Below, one piece after another: positions 27,489 to 36,541 of a stretch of 64,000 bases of DNA. The notes beneath the pieces were generated by a model, which did no database searches, had not been told where the DNA came from, and saw only the letters and a list, made by a program, of their open reading frames with translations. The translations under genes were made by a program, and so were the position numbers. Origin of the DNA: Rhizorhapis suberifaciens (lineage in GTDB: Bacteria; Pseudomonadota; Alphaproteobacteria; Sphingomonadales; Sphingomonadaceae); contig NZ_JACHOV010000008.1 in assembly GCF_014200045.1 (NCBI RefSeq), positions 147,900 through 211,899 on the forward strand, read 5' to 3'. Each line of letters starts with the position of its first letter. Within the stretch, counting starts at the first letter, position 1.

Positions 27489-28883
27489 ATGGCAGAGTTC
27501 GACTATGACGTCCTGGTAATCGGTGCTGGTCCCGGTGGCTATGTCGCCGCCATTCGTGCAGCGCAGTTGGGCTTGAAAACGGCCTGTGCGGAAGGGCGAG
27601 AAACATTGGGTGGAACCTGCCTGAATGTCGGCTGCATCCCGTCCAAGGCACTCCTCCACGCGTCGGAACTCTATGAAGAAGCTGCCTCCGGCGCGCTTGA
27701 AAAGTTCGGGGTTAAAATAACGGGCGCGAAGATCGACGTGGCGCAGATGCACGCGGAAAAAACCAAGGCGGTAGGAGAGCTTACCGGCGGGGTCGAGTAT
27801 CTCTTTAAAAAGAACAAGGTTGATTGGCTGAAGGGATATGCCGCGTTCAAGGACGCGCATACAGTCGAAGTGGCAGGAAAAAGCTATAGCGCGAAAAACA
27901 TCGTCATTGCCACCGGTTCATCCGTCACCCCGCTGCCGGGCGTAGAAATCGACGACAAGGTTATCGTTGACAGCACGGGCGCGTTGGCCCTGTCCAAAGT
28001 GCCCAAGCATATGGTCGTTATCGGAGGCGGAGTCATCGGCCTTGAACTCGGGTCCGTATGGCGTCGTCTGGGCGCGAAGGTGACAGTGGTCGAATTTCTT
28101 GATCAGTTGCTTCCCGGAATGGACAGCGAAGTACGCAAGGAAGCCGCCAAGCTGTTCAAGAAGCAGGGATTTGAGATCAAGCTTTCCACAAAGGTCACCG
28201 GCGCTACCGCCAAAAACGGCAAGGCGGAGCTGACCGTGGAGCCAGCCGCTGGCGGCGCTTCGGAAACGATCGAGACCGACGCAGTCCTCGTCGCCATCGG
28301 CCGCCGACCCAATACCGACAAGCTGGGGCTGGAAAATGCGGGCCTCGTCACCAATAATCGCGGCCAGATAGAAACCGACCATGATTTCTCTACCAAGGTT
28401 GCTGGCATCTGGGCGATCGGCGATGTTATTCCGGGGCCCATGCTCGCGCATAAGGCCGAAGATGAAGGCATTGCCGTTGCAGAGAACATCGCCGGCCTTA
28501 CCGGCGTGGTAAATCATGACGTCATTCCGGCGGTCGTCTATACCTATCCGGAAATCGCCAGCGTCGGCCTGACCGAAGAGCAGGCGAAGGAACGCGGCGC
28601 GGTCAAGATCGGTAAATTTCCGATGCTGGCCAACAGCCGGGCAAAGACGAACCGCGACACGGACGGCTTTGTAAAGGTCATCGCGGATGCCGACACCGAC
28701 AAGGTGCTCGGCGTCCACATAATTGCTTCGGTCGCGGGCACCATGATTGCGCAGGCGGCGCAAGCGATGGAATTCGGCGCGTCGTCGGAGGATATCGCCT
28801 ACACATGCCACGCGCACCCCACGCATAATGAAGCGGTCAAGGAGGCCGCCATGGCGGTTCTGGGCAAGCCGATCCATATTTGA
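27489..28883 (+). CDS. lpd: dihydrolipoyl dehydrogenase (E3)
   Basis: A 464-residue flavoprotein that reoxidises the lipoyl groups of 2-oxo acid dehydrogenase complexes. The FAD motif GAGPGGYVA is at residues 12-20, the redox disulfide is Cys44 and Cys49 in GGTCLNVGCIPSK, the NAD motif is GGGVIGLE, and the catalytic His-Glu pair is in HAHPTHNE near the C-terminus. In context it serves the SucAB complex. The GIY-YIG unit lies immediately upstream, so expression from the sucA promoter must cross two hairpins. A ribosome binding site GAAGAGG is contributed by bases just after the right repeat. Confidence 0.98.
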   Translation: MAEFDYDVLVIGAGPGGYVAAIRAAQLGLKTACAEGRETLGGTCLNVGCIPSKALLHASELYEEAASGALEKFGVKITGAKIDVAQMHAEKTKAVGELTGGVEYLFKKNKVDWLKGYAAFKDAHTVEVAGKSYSAKNIVIATGSSVTPLPGVEIDDKVIVDSTGALALSKVPKHMVVIGGGVIGLELGSVWRRLGAKVTVVEFLDQLLPGMDSEVRKEAAKLFKKQGFEIKLSTKVTGATAKNGKAELTVEPAAGGASETIETDAVLVAIGRRPNTDKLGLENAGLVTNNRGQIETDHDFSTKVAGIWAIGDVIPGPMLAHKAEDEGIAVAENIAGLTGVVNHDVIPAVVYTYPEIASVGLTEEQAKERGAVKIGKFPMLANSRAKTNRDTDGFVKVIADADTDKVLGVHIIASVAGTMIAQAAQAMEFGASSEDIAYTCHAHPTHNEAVKEAAMAVLGKPIHI

Positions 28884-28932
28884 CCGGAGCGCTGCCGCTC
28901 GGGCGGGGGCATAGGTGCGTCTTGTTTACATT

Positions 28933-28969
28933 GAGCCGTTCGTCCGGAGCGTAGTTGGAGGACGTTGGC
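28933..28969 (+). repeat. dispersed repeat, forward copy (lpd-astB gap)
   Basis: It starts GAGCCGTTCGTCCGGAGCG and ends GGAGGACGTTGGC. It matches the inverted copy at 29138-29172 and copies at 45505-45540, 45554-45577 and 49954-49982. Confidence 0.7.
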
Positions 28970-29137
28970 CGGTCGGCGCGTTCTAGGCTAGGTTCGCAAA
29001 ATGAAGAGTGATCCGTCCAAACAGGACATGATCATCCTAGATTATCTCGCCACCGTTTATGCCGAGCCCTTCGACTGCCGGCAAAGCGGCGCTCAAAATA
29101 AATTTCAGCCTTCTGAAGTCGAGAAGGTTGAGCCAAG

Positions 29138-29172
29138 CCGCTGTCCCTCGACTTCGCTCGGAACGAACGGCT
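29138..29172 (-). repeat. dispersed repeat, inverted copy (lpd-astB gap)
   Basis: On the reverse strand it reads AGCCGTTCGTTCCGAGCG, then AAGTCGAGGGACAG, close to the forward copy at 28933. Confidence 0.7.
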
Positions 29173-29316
29173 TGTCCAAGATCGTCGGGCGCTACTGTCA
29201 CGAGCCCCCAAGACTCCGGGCTCCCGGCTATGCAGCGCACATCTACCGCCCCTCACCATAGCCCTTCCCCTCCAATCCCAACACGGATACCCTCGGCTAC
29301 GCACCACGAGGTAACT

Positions 29317-30570
29317 ATGCCCCTCAAGGAAATCAATTTCGATGGCCTTATAGGTCCCAGCCATAATTATGCTGGACTAAGCCTCGGCAATCTGGCCTCC
29401 ACCAGCAATGCAGGCCATGTAGCTTTTCCAAAGGCCGCGGCCTTGCAGGGCATTTCCAAGATGCGCGGCAATCTGGAACTGGGCCTGGTCCAAGGCTTGT
29501 TCCTTCCCCATAAGCGGCCGAACATGGTCTGGTTGCAATCCCTGGGCACCCACAACAATAGCGCTGAGCCTCCAATCCGCGCTGCGGCATGGTCCGCCTC
29601 CGCAATGTGGGCGGCCAATGCCGCTACGGTCTCCCCTTCTCCAGACACGCGGGACGGTAAATGCCACCTGACCGCCGCCAACCTACTGACCATGGCGCAT
29701 CGCAGCCATGAGTGGCCAGATACATTAGCGCAGCTGAAAACCGCATTCGCCTCTTCACGCTTCGCCGTACATGGCCCGGTTCCGCCCCCTTTTGGCGATG
29801 AAGGAGCGGCCAATCATATGCGCCTCTGCGTCAGCCATGGGTCGCCAGGCGTAGAAGTGTTCGTCTATGGGAAAAGCGGAGGCCCGTTTCCGGCACGGCA
29901 ACATAAGGAGGCCAGCAAGGCCATAGCCCGGATCCACCGACTGGACCCGGCCCGCACCCTGTTTGTCCAACAATCGGAAGAAGCCCTCGCTGCCGGCGCC
30001 TTTCACAACGACGTCGTGGCCGTCGCCAATGAGAATGTGCTGTTTGCACATGAACTGGCCTTTGCCGATAAGGAAGCCTTTTACGCGAACCTGCGCCTCA
30101 TGCTGCCCGAGGTAGAAATTATTGAGGTCCCTGCCTCAGCGGTAAGCCTTGCAGAGGCCATCAAAAGTTACGTATTCAACGCGCAGCTCGTCACTTTTCC
30201 TGACGACGCGGGAATGGCGCTGATCCTGCCTACAGAGGCGCAGGATAGGCCCGCCGTCTGGAACTGGCTGCAGGCACTGGTGAAAGGCAACGGCCCTATT
30301 CGCCGCCTCATCCCGGTCGATGTGCGGCAGTCGATGGCCAATGGCGGCGGACCGGCCTGCCTGCGCCTGCGGGTGGTCGCTGATCCTGAAGACATCGATC
30401 CGCGTTTTCTCCTGAACGAAGAAAGGCTGGATGCCATTGCGGCCATTGTCGAACGGTCATGGCCGGAGCAAATCCTGGCACAGGACCTCACCAGTTCGGC
30501 TCTCGTCTCCGATGTCGAACGCGCACGGCTTGAAGTCATTAACCATCTCAGGTTAACCAATATTCTATAG
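29317..30570 (+). CDS. astB: N-succinylarginine dihydrolase
   Basis: Second enzyme of the arginine succinyltransferase pathway: N2-succinylarginine to N2-succinylornithine, ammonia and CO2. It has 417 residues (E. coli about 447). The N-terminus INFDGLIGPSHNYAGLSLGN is diagnostic, LTAANLLTMAHRSHE and FHNDVVAVANENV follow, and the catalytic Cys348 is in NGGGPACLRLRV. Start ATG 29317 follows GAGG five bases upstream; an upstream open extension is repeat DNA. The other ast genes are absent from this window, so astB stands alone here. Confidence 0.95.
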   Translation: MPLKEINFDGLIGPSHNYAGLSLGNLASTSNAGHVAFPKAAALQGISKMRGNLELGLVQGLFLPHKRPNMVWLQSLGTHNNSAEPPIRAAAWSASAMWAANAATVSPSPDTRDGKCHLTAANLLTMAHRSHEWPDTLAQLKTAFASSRFAVHGPVPPPFGDEGAANHMRLCVSHGSPGVEVFVYGKSGGPFPARQHKEASKAIARIHRLDPARTLFVQQSEEALAAGAFHNDVVAVANENVLFAHELAFADKEAFYANLRLMLPEVEIIEVPASAVSLAEAIKSYVFNAQLVTFPDDAGMALILPTEAQDRPAVWNWLQALVKGNGPIRRLIPVDVRQSMANGGGPACLRLRVVADPEDIDPRFLLNEERLDAIAAIVERSWPEQILAQDLTSSALVSDVERARLEVINHLRLTNIL

Positions 30571-30665
30571 TTAAGACTGTCGACCTTTCTGACAATTTAC
30601 TTATTATTCACCTCACCCATTCGCACAATTCCGCGGATGGCATATGAATTGCTGTGGTGAAGATC

Positions 30666-30896
30666 ATGTGGACGACGATAAAGCGCCTGTTTACCATAAA
30701 GACCAAGTTTGAGGCCTTTCTGGTTATCTATGCCCTGTCCCTTGGGGCCACCGAACGAGGCGTCCACTATATGCAGCAATATCCCGGCTATGGTGGAATG
30801 TTGCTGGCGCTGGCGTGCACGGGCACCGTATTCATGGCGGGTGGCAAGATCATCGATGCGGTGGATATGCGGTCCTATTGGGATGATCTGGCTTAG
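30666..30896 (+). CDS. small conserved-type membrane protein of unknown function
   Basis: A protein of about 76 residues (MWTTIKRLFTIKTKFEAFLVIYALSLG...) with a basic N-terminus, one or two hydrophobic segments (residues ~15-29 and ~45-61, MLLALACTGTVFMAGGKIID) and an acidic C-terminus. I do not recognise a domain. In-frame GTG codons at 30654 and 30657 are alternative starts. The composition and codon use look like a real gene. It sits between astB and the convergent LysR gene, with no clear functional link. Confidence 0.65.
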   Translation: MWTTIKRLFTIKTKFEAFLVIYALSLGATERGVHYMQQYPGYGGMLLALACTGTVFMAGGKIIDAVDMRSYWDDLA

Positions 30897-30910
30897 GTAA
30901 TCGGCCGCCC

Positions 30911-31801
30911 TTATTGTGACCGCCACTTCAACAGGCCTGCCTTTTCATTCACCAGCTCGGTTAGCCAATCATTGAACAAGCTGACCCGCGCAAGATTGCG
31001 TACGTCCTGATGAATGGCGATCCAGAAGGCGCGATGTAGGGTGAAATCCAGAAGCACCCGCTGCAACGCGCCATCCTGGCTACCGATGAAATCCGGCAGG
31101 ATAGCCAGCCCGGCACCCGCGTGGCAAAGCCGATGTTGCGCGTTGATGCTGGAACTGCGGAGGTGCGCCTCCAGTCCCGGAAGAAGTTCGGCCAAATAGT
31201 CTAGTTCCGGCGCGTAAAGCTGATCGGGAATATACCCGATGACGCGATGAGCGCTCAGTGCGTTGCGGTTCAGGACACCGCCGGTCTCTTCCAGATATTG
31301 GCGGGCGGCATACAGCCCCAGGGTATAGTCGGTCAGCTTTCGCGTCAGCAGTGGTCCCCTGCGCGGCCTGGCCAGCAAAATGGCGATATCCGTTTCCCGT
31401 TTGGACGGACTTAAAAAGCCGCTGCTCGCGGTGAGGTCAATGGTTATTGCCGGATGGCCGGTGGCAAAATGGTGCAGATGAGGGGCGACGACCCAGGTGC
31501 CAAAGCCTTCGGACACACTGATCCTCAAGACGCCCGACGCCTTCCCTTCTCCCGCACTCTCCTCTCCGATAGCGCTGGCACAGCGTTCCATCTCCTCCGC
31601 CCGGACCAGCAGTGATCGCCCCGCCGCCGTCAGCCTTTGCCCTTCCCGTGCCTGTTCGAACAGCACCTGGCCTAATTCCGCCTCAAGCCGCCTGATCCGA
31701 CGAGACACCGTCGTCGGATCAGCACGCAACAGGGGTGCGGCCCGTCCGATTTGTCCCGCTCGTGCGACGGACAGGAAAAAACGCAGATCATCCCAGTGCA
31801 T
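30911..31801 (-). CDS. LysR-family transcriptional regulator
   Basis: A 296-residue LysR-type regulator. The N-terminal winged helix-turn-helix (residues 1-60: WDDLRFFLSVARAGQIGRAA, TVSRRIRRLEAELG) is followed by a substrate-binding domain. It is divergent from mmsA and the valine-catabolic cluster, with a palindrome TTTGCAG-N7-CTGCAAA at 31813-31833 directly upstream of its start, so control of mmsA and autoregulation are likely. The inducer is unknown; a valine-pathway intermediate would fit the context. Confidence 0.92.
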   Translation of the reverse strand: MHWDDLRFFLSVARAGQIGRAAPLLRADPTTVSRRIRRLEAELGQVLFEQAREGQRLTAAGRSLLVRAEEMERCASAIGEESAGEGKASGVLRISVSEGFGTWVVAPHLHHFATGHPAITIDLTASSGFLSPSKRETDIAILLARPRRGPLLTRKLTDYTLGLYAARQYLEETGGVLNRNALSAHRVIGYIPDQLYAPELDYLAELLPGLEAHLRSSSINAQHRLCHAGAGLAILPDFIGSQDGALQRVLLDFTLHRAFWIAIHQDVRNLARVSLFNDWLTELVNEKAGLLKWRSQ

Positions 31802-31812
31802 AGAGCTGCATT

Positions 31813-31833
31813 TTTGCAGCCATCTCCTGCAAA
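31813..31833. promoter_or_regulatory. candidate LysR operator
   Basis: TTTGCAG-N7-CTGCAAA is a perfect 7-bp dyad that contains the T-N11-A pattern of LysR-type boxes. It lies 12 bp before the LysR start and 70 bp before mmsA, so it could serve both divergent promoters. Confidence 0.5.
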
Positions 31834-31902
31834 GTCAAACCTTTGCCCAGTCTTAAAACAGGACTATTCCGCAGCCAAACCGACATATCGAGGATATTTC
31901 CC

Positions 31903-33399
31903 ATGCGCATAGTCGAACATTTCATTGGCGGCGGCCCTTCAAGCGGAGGCAACCGCAAAAGCGACATCTTCAATCCAAATGACGGCAGCGTCCAAGCGCA
32001 GGTGACGCTGGGCACTAAGCTGGAACTCGACCGCGCAGTGGAGATCGCAAAGGGGGCTCAACCGGCATGGGCAGCCACGAATCCGCAACGGCGGGCCCGG
32101 GTGATGTTCAACTTCAAAGCGCTGGTCGAAAGCAACATGAACGATCTTGCTCATCTGCTCTCGTCAGAGCATGGCAAGGTCATTGCCGATGCCAAGGGCG
32201 ACATTCAGCGCGGCCTGGAGGTGATTGAATTTTGCTGTGGCATCCCGCATGTCCTGAAAGGTGAATATACCCAGGGCGCAGGGCCTGGCATCGATGTATA
32301 TTCCATGCGCCAGCCTTTGGGCATCGGCGCTGGCATCACGCCGTTCAACTTTCCCGGCATGATCCCGATGTGGATGTTCGGTGTCGCTGTTGCGTGCGGC
32401 AACGCCTTCATCCTCAAACCCTCTGAGCGCGATCCCTCCCTTCCCATCCGTCTGGCCGAACTGTTCAAGGAAGCCGGTGGGCCTGATGGCATCCTTCAGG
32501 TTCTGCAGGGCGACAAGGAAATGGTGGATGCGATCCTCGACCATCCCGACATAAAGGCCGTCTCCTTCGTCGGCTCGTCGGACATTGCCCATTATGTCTA
32601 CAAGCGTGGCGTGGACGCCGGAAAGCGCGTGCAGGCGATGGGCGGCGCAAAGAATCACGGTATCGTTATGCCCGATGCCGATCTCGATCAGGTGGTGAAC
32701 GACCTATCTGGCGCGGCTTTCGGTTCGGCAGGTGAACGCTGCATGGCGCTTCCGGTGGTGACCCCGGTCGGAGAGAAGATTGCCAATAGTTTGCGCGAAA
32801 AGCTGATCCCCGCGATCGAGGGGCTGCGCGTAGGCGTGTCCACCGACCCCGAGGCGCATTATGGCCCGGTCGTCACCGCCGCGCACAAGGCGAAGATCGA
32901 AAGCTACATTCAAATGGGCGTTGAAGAAGGCGCCGAATTGGTCGTCGACGGCCGTGGTTTCAAGCTTCAGGGCCATGAGGAAGGCTTCTTCGTCGGCCCG
33001 ACGTTGTTCGACCATGTAAAGCCGACCATGCGAAGCTATCAGGAAGAAATCTTCGGTCCTGTACTGCAAATGGTGCGCGCGGACAGTTTTGAGGAAGCGC
33101 TGGCGCTCCCCAGCCAGCACCAATATGGCAATGGCGTCGCAATATTCACCCGCAACGGCCATGCGGCGCGCGAATTCGCCGCCCGCGTCGATGTGGGGAT
33201 GGTTGGCATCAATGTTCCGATCCCTGTACCGGTAGCCTATCACAGCTTTGGCGGATGGAAACGTTCAGCCTTTGGCGACACCAACCAGCATGGCATGGAA
33301 GGCGTCAAGTTCTGGACCAAGATCAAGACCATAACCCAGCGCTGGCCCGACGGTTCCGTCACCGGCGAGAACGCGTTCGTCATTCCCACACTGAGCTGA
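31903..33399 (+). CDS. mmsA: methylmalonate-semialdehyde dehydrogenase (CoA-acylating)
   Basis: A 498-residue aldehyde dehydrogenase that converts methylmalonate semialdehyde plus CoA to propionyl-CoA, the last step of valine degradation. The start MRIVEHFIGG, GITPFNFPGMIPMWMF and the catalytic Cys near residue 280 in GSAGERCMAL are diagnostic of MmsA. ATG 31903 is chosen because GAGGA lies nine bases upstream. It is the first gene of a cluster ending with mmsB. Confidence 0.97.
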   Translation: MRIVEHFIGGGPSSGGNRKSDIFNPNDGSVQAQVTLGTKLELDRAVEIAKGAQPAWAATNPQRRARVMFNFKALVESNMNDLAHLLSSEHGKVIADAKGDIQRGLEVIEFCCGIPHVLKGEYTQGAGPGIDVYSMRQPLGIGAGITPFNFPGMIPMWMFGVAVACGNAFILKPSERDPSLPIRLAELFKEAGGPDGILQVLQGDKEMVDAILDHPDIKAVSFVGSSDIAHYVYKRGVDAGKRVQAMGGAKNHGIVMPDADLDQVVNDLSGAAFGSAGERCMALPVVTPVGEKIANSLREKLIPAIEGLRVGVSTDPEAHYGPVVTAAHKAKIESYIQMGVEEGAELVVDGRGFKLQGHEEGFFVGPTLFDHVKPTMRSYQEEIFGPVLQMVRADSFEEALALPSQHQYGNGVAIFTRNGHAAREFAARVDVGMVGINVPIPVPVAYHSFGGWKRSAFGDTNQHGMEGVKFWTKIKTITQRWPDGSVTGENAFVIPTLS

Positions 33400-33411
33400 T
33401 AAGATTTGGAC

Positions 33412-34557
33412 ATGACGAGCCAGTTTGACCTTACCGACGACCAGCGCGCCATTCAGGATATGGCCCGCAAATTTACCGCCGAGGCCATCACTCCCTTCGC
33501 GGCCGAATGGGATGAGAAACATATTTTTCCCCGTGACACCATTCGCGCGGCGGCCGACCTTGGCTTCGGCGGCATTTATGTATCAACGGAGTCAGGCGGC
33601 ATTGGTTTGGGACGGCTCGAATCTGCGATAATCATGGAAGCCATGGCCTATGGCTGCCCCTCCACCAGCGCATTCATCTCCATCCATAATATGTGCGCTT
33701 GGATGATCGACCGCTTCGGTTCGCAGACGGTAAAGAGCAAATATCTTTCCTCGCTGATCCATATGGACAAGATGGCGAGCTATTGCCTGACCGAGGCGGG
33801 CGCAGGCTCCGATGCGGCCGGTCTCAAGACAAAAGCTGTCAAGGACGGCGCGGATTACATTGTAACGGGTTCGAAACAATTTATTTCGGGCGGAGGTCAG
33901 AATGAAATTTACCTCGTCATGGTCCGAACAGGCGATGAAGGAGCAAAAGGCATAAGCTGCCTTGCCATTGAAAAAGACATGCCGGGGGTGAGTTTCGGCA
34001 TCCAGGAGAAGAAGCTTGGCTGGCATTCCCAGCCCACATCGCAGGTCAATTTCGATGGCGTCCGAGTTCCTGCCGAAAATCTGATCGGTCCTGAAGGCAA
34101 CGGCTTCAAGATCGCGATGATGGGTCTTGATGGCGGCCGCCTCAATATCGGCGCCTGCTCTCTGGGAGGCGCGCAGCGCTGCATCGACGAGGCTGTAAAA
34201 TACACCAGGGATCGCAAGCAATTCGGACAGGCTATTGCGGATTTCCAGGCAACGCAGTTCACGCTGGCCGATATGGAAACGGAGTTACAAGCCGCCCGCA
34301 CGCTCCTGTACGCCGCTGCGGTCAAGGTTACCGAGAACGCGCCGGACAAGACCCGCTTTGCGGCCATGGCAAAGCGTTTTGCTACCGACACTGGCTCTTC
34401 AGTGGTGGATCGGGCATTACAGCTTCACGGCGGTTATGGATATCTGCAGGATTATCCGATTGAGCGTTTCTGGCGCGATCTGCGTGTCCACTCGATCCTC
34501 GAAGGGACTAATCAAGTCATGCGCATGATCATCGGCCGCGACATGTTGAGACAGTGA
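33412..34557 (+). CDS. acyl-CoA dehydrogenase, probably isobutyryl-CoA dehydrogenase
   Basis: A 381-residue FAD enzyme. CLTEAGAGSDAAGLKT, FISGGGQNEIYLVM and RDRKQFGQ are acyl-CoA dehydrogenase signatures; the probable catalytic Glu364 is in SILEGTNQVMRMIIGRD, the usual place for short-chain enzymes. The cluster (mmsA, hydrolase, hydratase, mmsB) makes isobutyryl-CoA of the valine pathway the likely substrate. ATG 33412 follows the mmsA stop by 12 bp. Specificity is inferred from context. Confidence 0.92.
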   Translation: MTSQFDLTDDQRAIQDMARKFTAEAITPFAAEWDEKHIFPRDTIRAAADLGFGGIYVSTESGGIGLGRLESAIIMEAMAYGCPSTSAFISIHNMCAWMIDRFGSQTVKSKYLSSLIHMDKMASYCLTEAGAGSDAAGLKTKAVKDGADYIVTGSKQFISGGGQNEIYLVMVRTGDEGAKGISCLAIEKDMPGVSFGIQEKKLGWHSQPTSQVNFDGVRVPAENLIGPEGNGFKIAMMGLDGGRLNIGACSLGGAQRCIDEAVKYTRDRKQFGQAIADFQATQFTLADMETELQAARTLLYAAAVKVTENAPDKTRFAAMAKRFATDTGSSVVDRALQLHGGYGYLQDYPIERFWRDLRVHSILEGTNQVMRMIIGRDMLRQ

Positions 34558-34608
34558 AGAGAACCAAATCCTGGAGACGGTTCCGATCGGTAGCTGGAGA
34601 AAAGCTGG

Positions 34609-35673
34609 GTGAGTGAAGAAGTCCTGATATCGGAAGAAAATGGCGTTGGCCGTATCCGCCTGAACCGTCCGAACGCTATTCACGCCCTTACCCCGGGCAT
34701 GTGCGAAACGATCATCGGCGCGCTGCTCGACTGGCGCAAGGATGACCATATCAGCGCTGTCATGATCGACCACGCCGAAGGTCGCGGTTTTTGCGCGGGC
34801 GGTGACATTGCTCTTATTGCCCGCAGTGCAAAAACCGACTGCGTGGAGGCCGAGCAGTTCTTCTTCACCGAATATCGGATGAACCACCTGCTGTTCGTCT
34901 ATGAAAAGCCCGTCGTTGCATTCATCGATGGCATCACCATGGGCGGCGGAGTGGGTGTTTCATTACCCTGTCGCTATCGCGTTGCCACGGAGCGGACGGT
35001 TTTTGCCATGCCGGAAACAGGCATTGGTCTGTTTCCCGACGTCGGCGGCGGCTGGTTCCTGCCACGGCTTCCCGGCCGGGTGGGCGTATATCTGGCAGTC
35101 ACAGGTGAGCGCATCAATGGATCGGATTGCAGAACCATAGGCATTGCCACCCAATATGCCCCCGCAGATCGCCTCGACGATATCAAAACAAGCATCATCG
35201 CCAGCCCGTCACGCATTGATGCCATTCTCGACGAAGCGGATGAAGCGCCACCACCTTCAAAGCTGGAGTCTCAGCGCGCATATATAGACCATCTGTTCGC
35301 TTCCGACCGCTATGAAGACATATTGACCGCCTTGAATCTCGATGGGTCAGAATGGGCGCAAGAGCAATTGTCCGTTCTGGCGACGAAATCGCCGCAGACA
35401 ATCAAGGTCGCCTTGCGTCAGCTTGCGCAAGGGGCCAGGCTTACGAACTTCGCCGATAATATGCGGATGGAATACCGCCTCGCCTGTCATATCATTCGTC
35501 GCCCGGATTTCGTGGAGGGAGTGCGGGCCGTCATCTTTGAAAAGGACAACGCGCCCAAATGGGAGCCGGCAACGCCTGAAGCTGTTACGCCTGAACTTCT
35601 CGACTCGCTCTTCGCCCCGCCTCCGGTGGGGAAGGAGTGGACTCCCCTACCCCAATTGGAGCATGATCGATGA
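34609..35673 (+). CDS. 3-hydroxyisobutyryl-CoA hydrolase
   Basis: A 354-residue crotonase-fold thioesterase that releases 3-hydroxyisobutyrate from its CoA ester, protecting the cell from methacrylyl-CoA. The oxyanion segment FCAGGDI is at residues 61-67, and the pair GGGVGVS and [14 protein letters not shown] (Glu ~133, Asp ~140) marks hydrolases rather than hydratases. Length exceeds the ~260 residues of ordinary enoyl-CoA hydratases. Start is GTG 34609, eight bases after GGAGA. It overlaps the next gene by 4 bp. Confidence 0.92.
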   Translation: MSEEVLISEENGVGRIRLNRPNAIHALTPGMCETIIGALLDWRKDDHISAVMIDHAEGRGFCAGGDIALIARSAKTDCVEAEQFFFTEYRMNHLLFVYEKPVVAFIDGITMGGGVGVSLPCRYRVATERTVFAMPETGIGLFPDVGGGWFLPRLPGRVGVYLAVTGERINGSDCRTIGIATQYAPADRLDDIKTSIIASPSRIDAILDEADEAPPPSKLESQRAYIDHLFASDRYEDILTALNLDGSEWAQEQLSVLATKSPQTIKVALRQLAQGARLTNFADNMRMEYRLACHIIRRPDFVEGVRAVIFEKDNAPKWEPATPEAVTPELLDSLFAPPPVGKEWTPLPQLEHDR

Positions 35674-36446
35674 CTTATGAAACCATTCTAGTGGAGCACC
35701 GCGGCGCGGTGACGCTCATTACACTCAACCGCCCTCAAGCATTGAACGCTCTCAACGCGCAGGTGCTGGCCGACCTCATCGATGCCTTCGCCAAATATGA
35801 TGCAGATCCCTCACAACGCTGCGCCGTCTTGACTGGCAGTGAAAAGGCCTTTGCCGCGGGCGCCGATATCAAGGAGATGTCGGATAAGCCTGCCGCCGAG
35901 TTTTTCCTGGAGGATTTCTTTTCTGAATGGACCAGCAAGGTCACCGCCACGCGCAAGCCCTGGATTGCCGCAGTTGCCGGCTTTGCTCTTGGTGGAGGGT
36001 GCGAACTGGCGATGATGGCCGACTTCATCCTCGCCGCCGATACCGCTAAATTCGGGCAGCCAGAGATCAAGCTAGGCGTGGCCCCAGGAATGGGTGGATC
36101 GCAGCGCCTCACCCGCGCCGTTGGCAAAGCGAAGGCAATGGAGATGTGTCTCACGGGCCGCATGATGGGTGCGGAAGAAGCCGAGCGTTCTGGCTTGGTC
36201 GCCCGCATCGTCCCTGCGGCAGAGCTTGTGGATGACGCCATTAAGACCGCCGCAGCAATCGCCGCGATGCCGCCCATGGCTGCAATGATCAACAAGGAGA
36301 TGGTGAACATCGCCTTCGAAACGGGCCTTAATCAAGGCCTGTTCACTGAGCGGCGCCTTTTCCAGATCCTTACGGCCACGGAGGACAAGAAAGAGGGCAT
36401 GGCCGCTTTCGTTGAAAAGCGTTCCGGCGTTTGGAAAGGGCGCTGA
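35670..36446 (+). CDS. enoyl-CoA hydratase
   Basis: A 258-residue crotonase. AAGADIKEM near residue 62 forms the oxyanion hole, and the two catalytic glutamates are expected in [12 protein letters not shown] and [17 protein letters not shown]. It starts inside the last codons of the upstream hydrolase (ATGA overlap), so the two are translationally coupled. In the valine pathway it would hydrate methacrylyl-CoA; broader fatty acid use is possible. Confidence 0.94.
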   Translation: MTYETILVEHRGAVTLITLNRPQALNALNAQVLADLIDAFAKYDADPSQRCAVLTGSEKAFAAGADIKEMSDKPAAEFFLEDFFSEWTSKVTATRKPWIAAVAGFALGGGCELAMMADFILAADTAKFGQPEIKLGVAPGMGGSQRLTRAVGKAKAMEMCLTGRMMGAEEAERSGLVARIVPAAELVDDAIKTAAAIAAMPPMAAMINKEMVNIAFETGLNQGLFTERRLFQILTATEDKKEGMAAFVEKRSGVWKGR

Positions 36447-36541
36447 TTCACATCTGATGGTGCGAAGCGAAGTTCCGTTTCCGGCGCCTGGACACCATCG
36501 ATAAACGTTAAATTAAGCTCAATGCCTGAGAGGATTTAACG

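Larger units (their letters stand above)
28884..29316. other. 433-bp gap between lpd and astB with dispersed repeats
   Basis: No convincing gene is seen. It holds a forward repeat copy (28933-28969) and an inverted copy (29138-29172); open frames here are low-complexity reads of these repeats. The astB promoter should lie in the last 100 bp, but I see no clear boxes. Confidence 0.6.

Noticed and set aside
29001..29261. 86-codon open frame between lpd and astB
   Set aside because: Half of it is a read-through of the dispersed repeat, giving low-complexity peptide with no family resemblance.
36456..36499. GATGGTG...CACCATC inverted repeat upstream of mmsB
   Set aside because: The stem is only 7 bp with a 30-nt loop; chance is a sufficient explanation.
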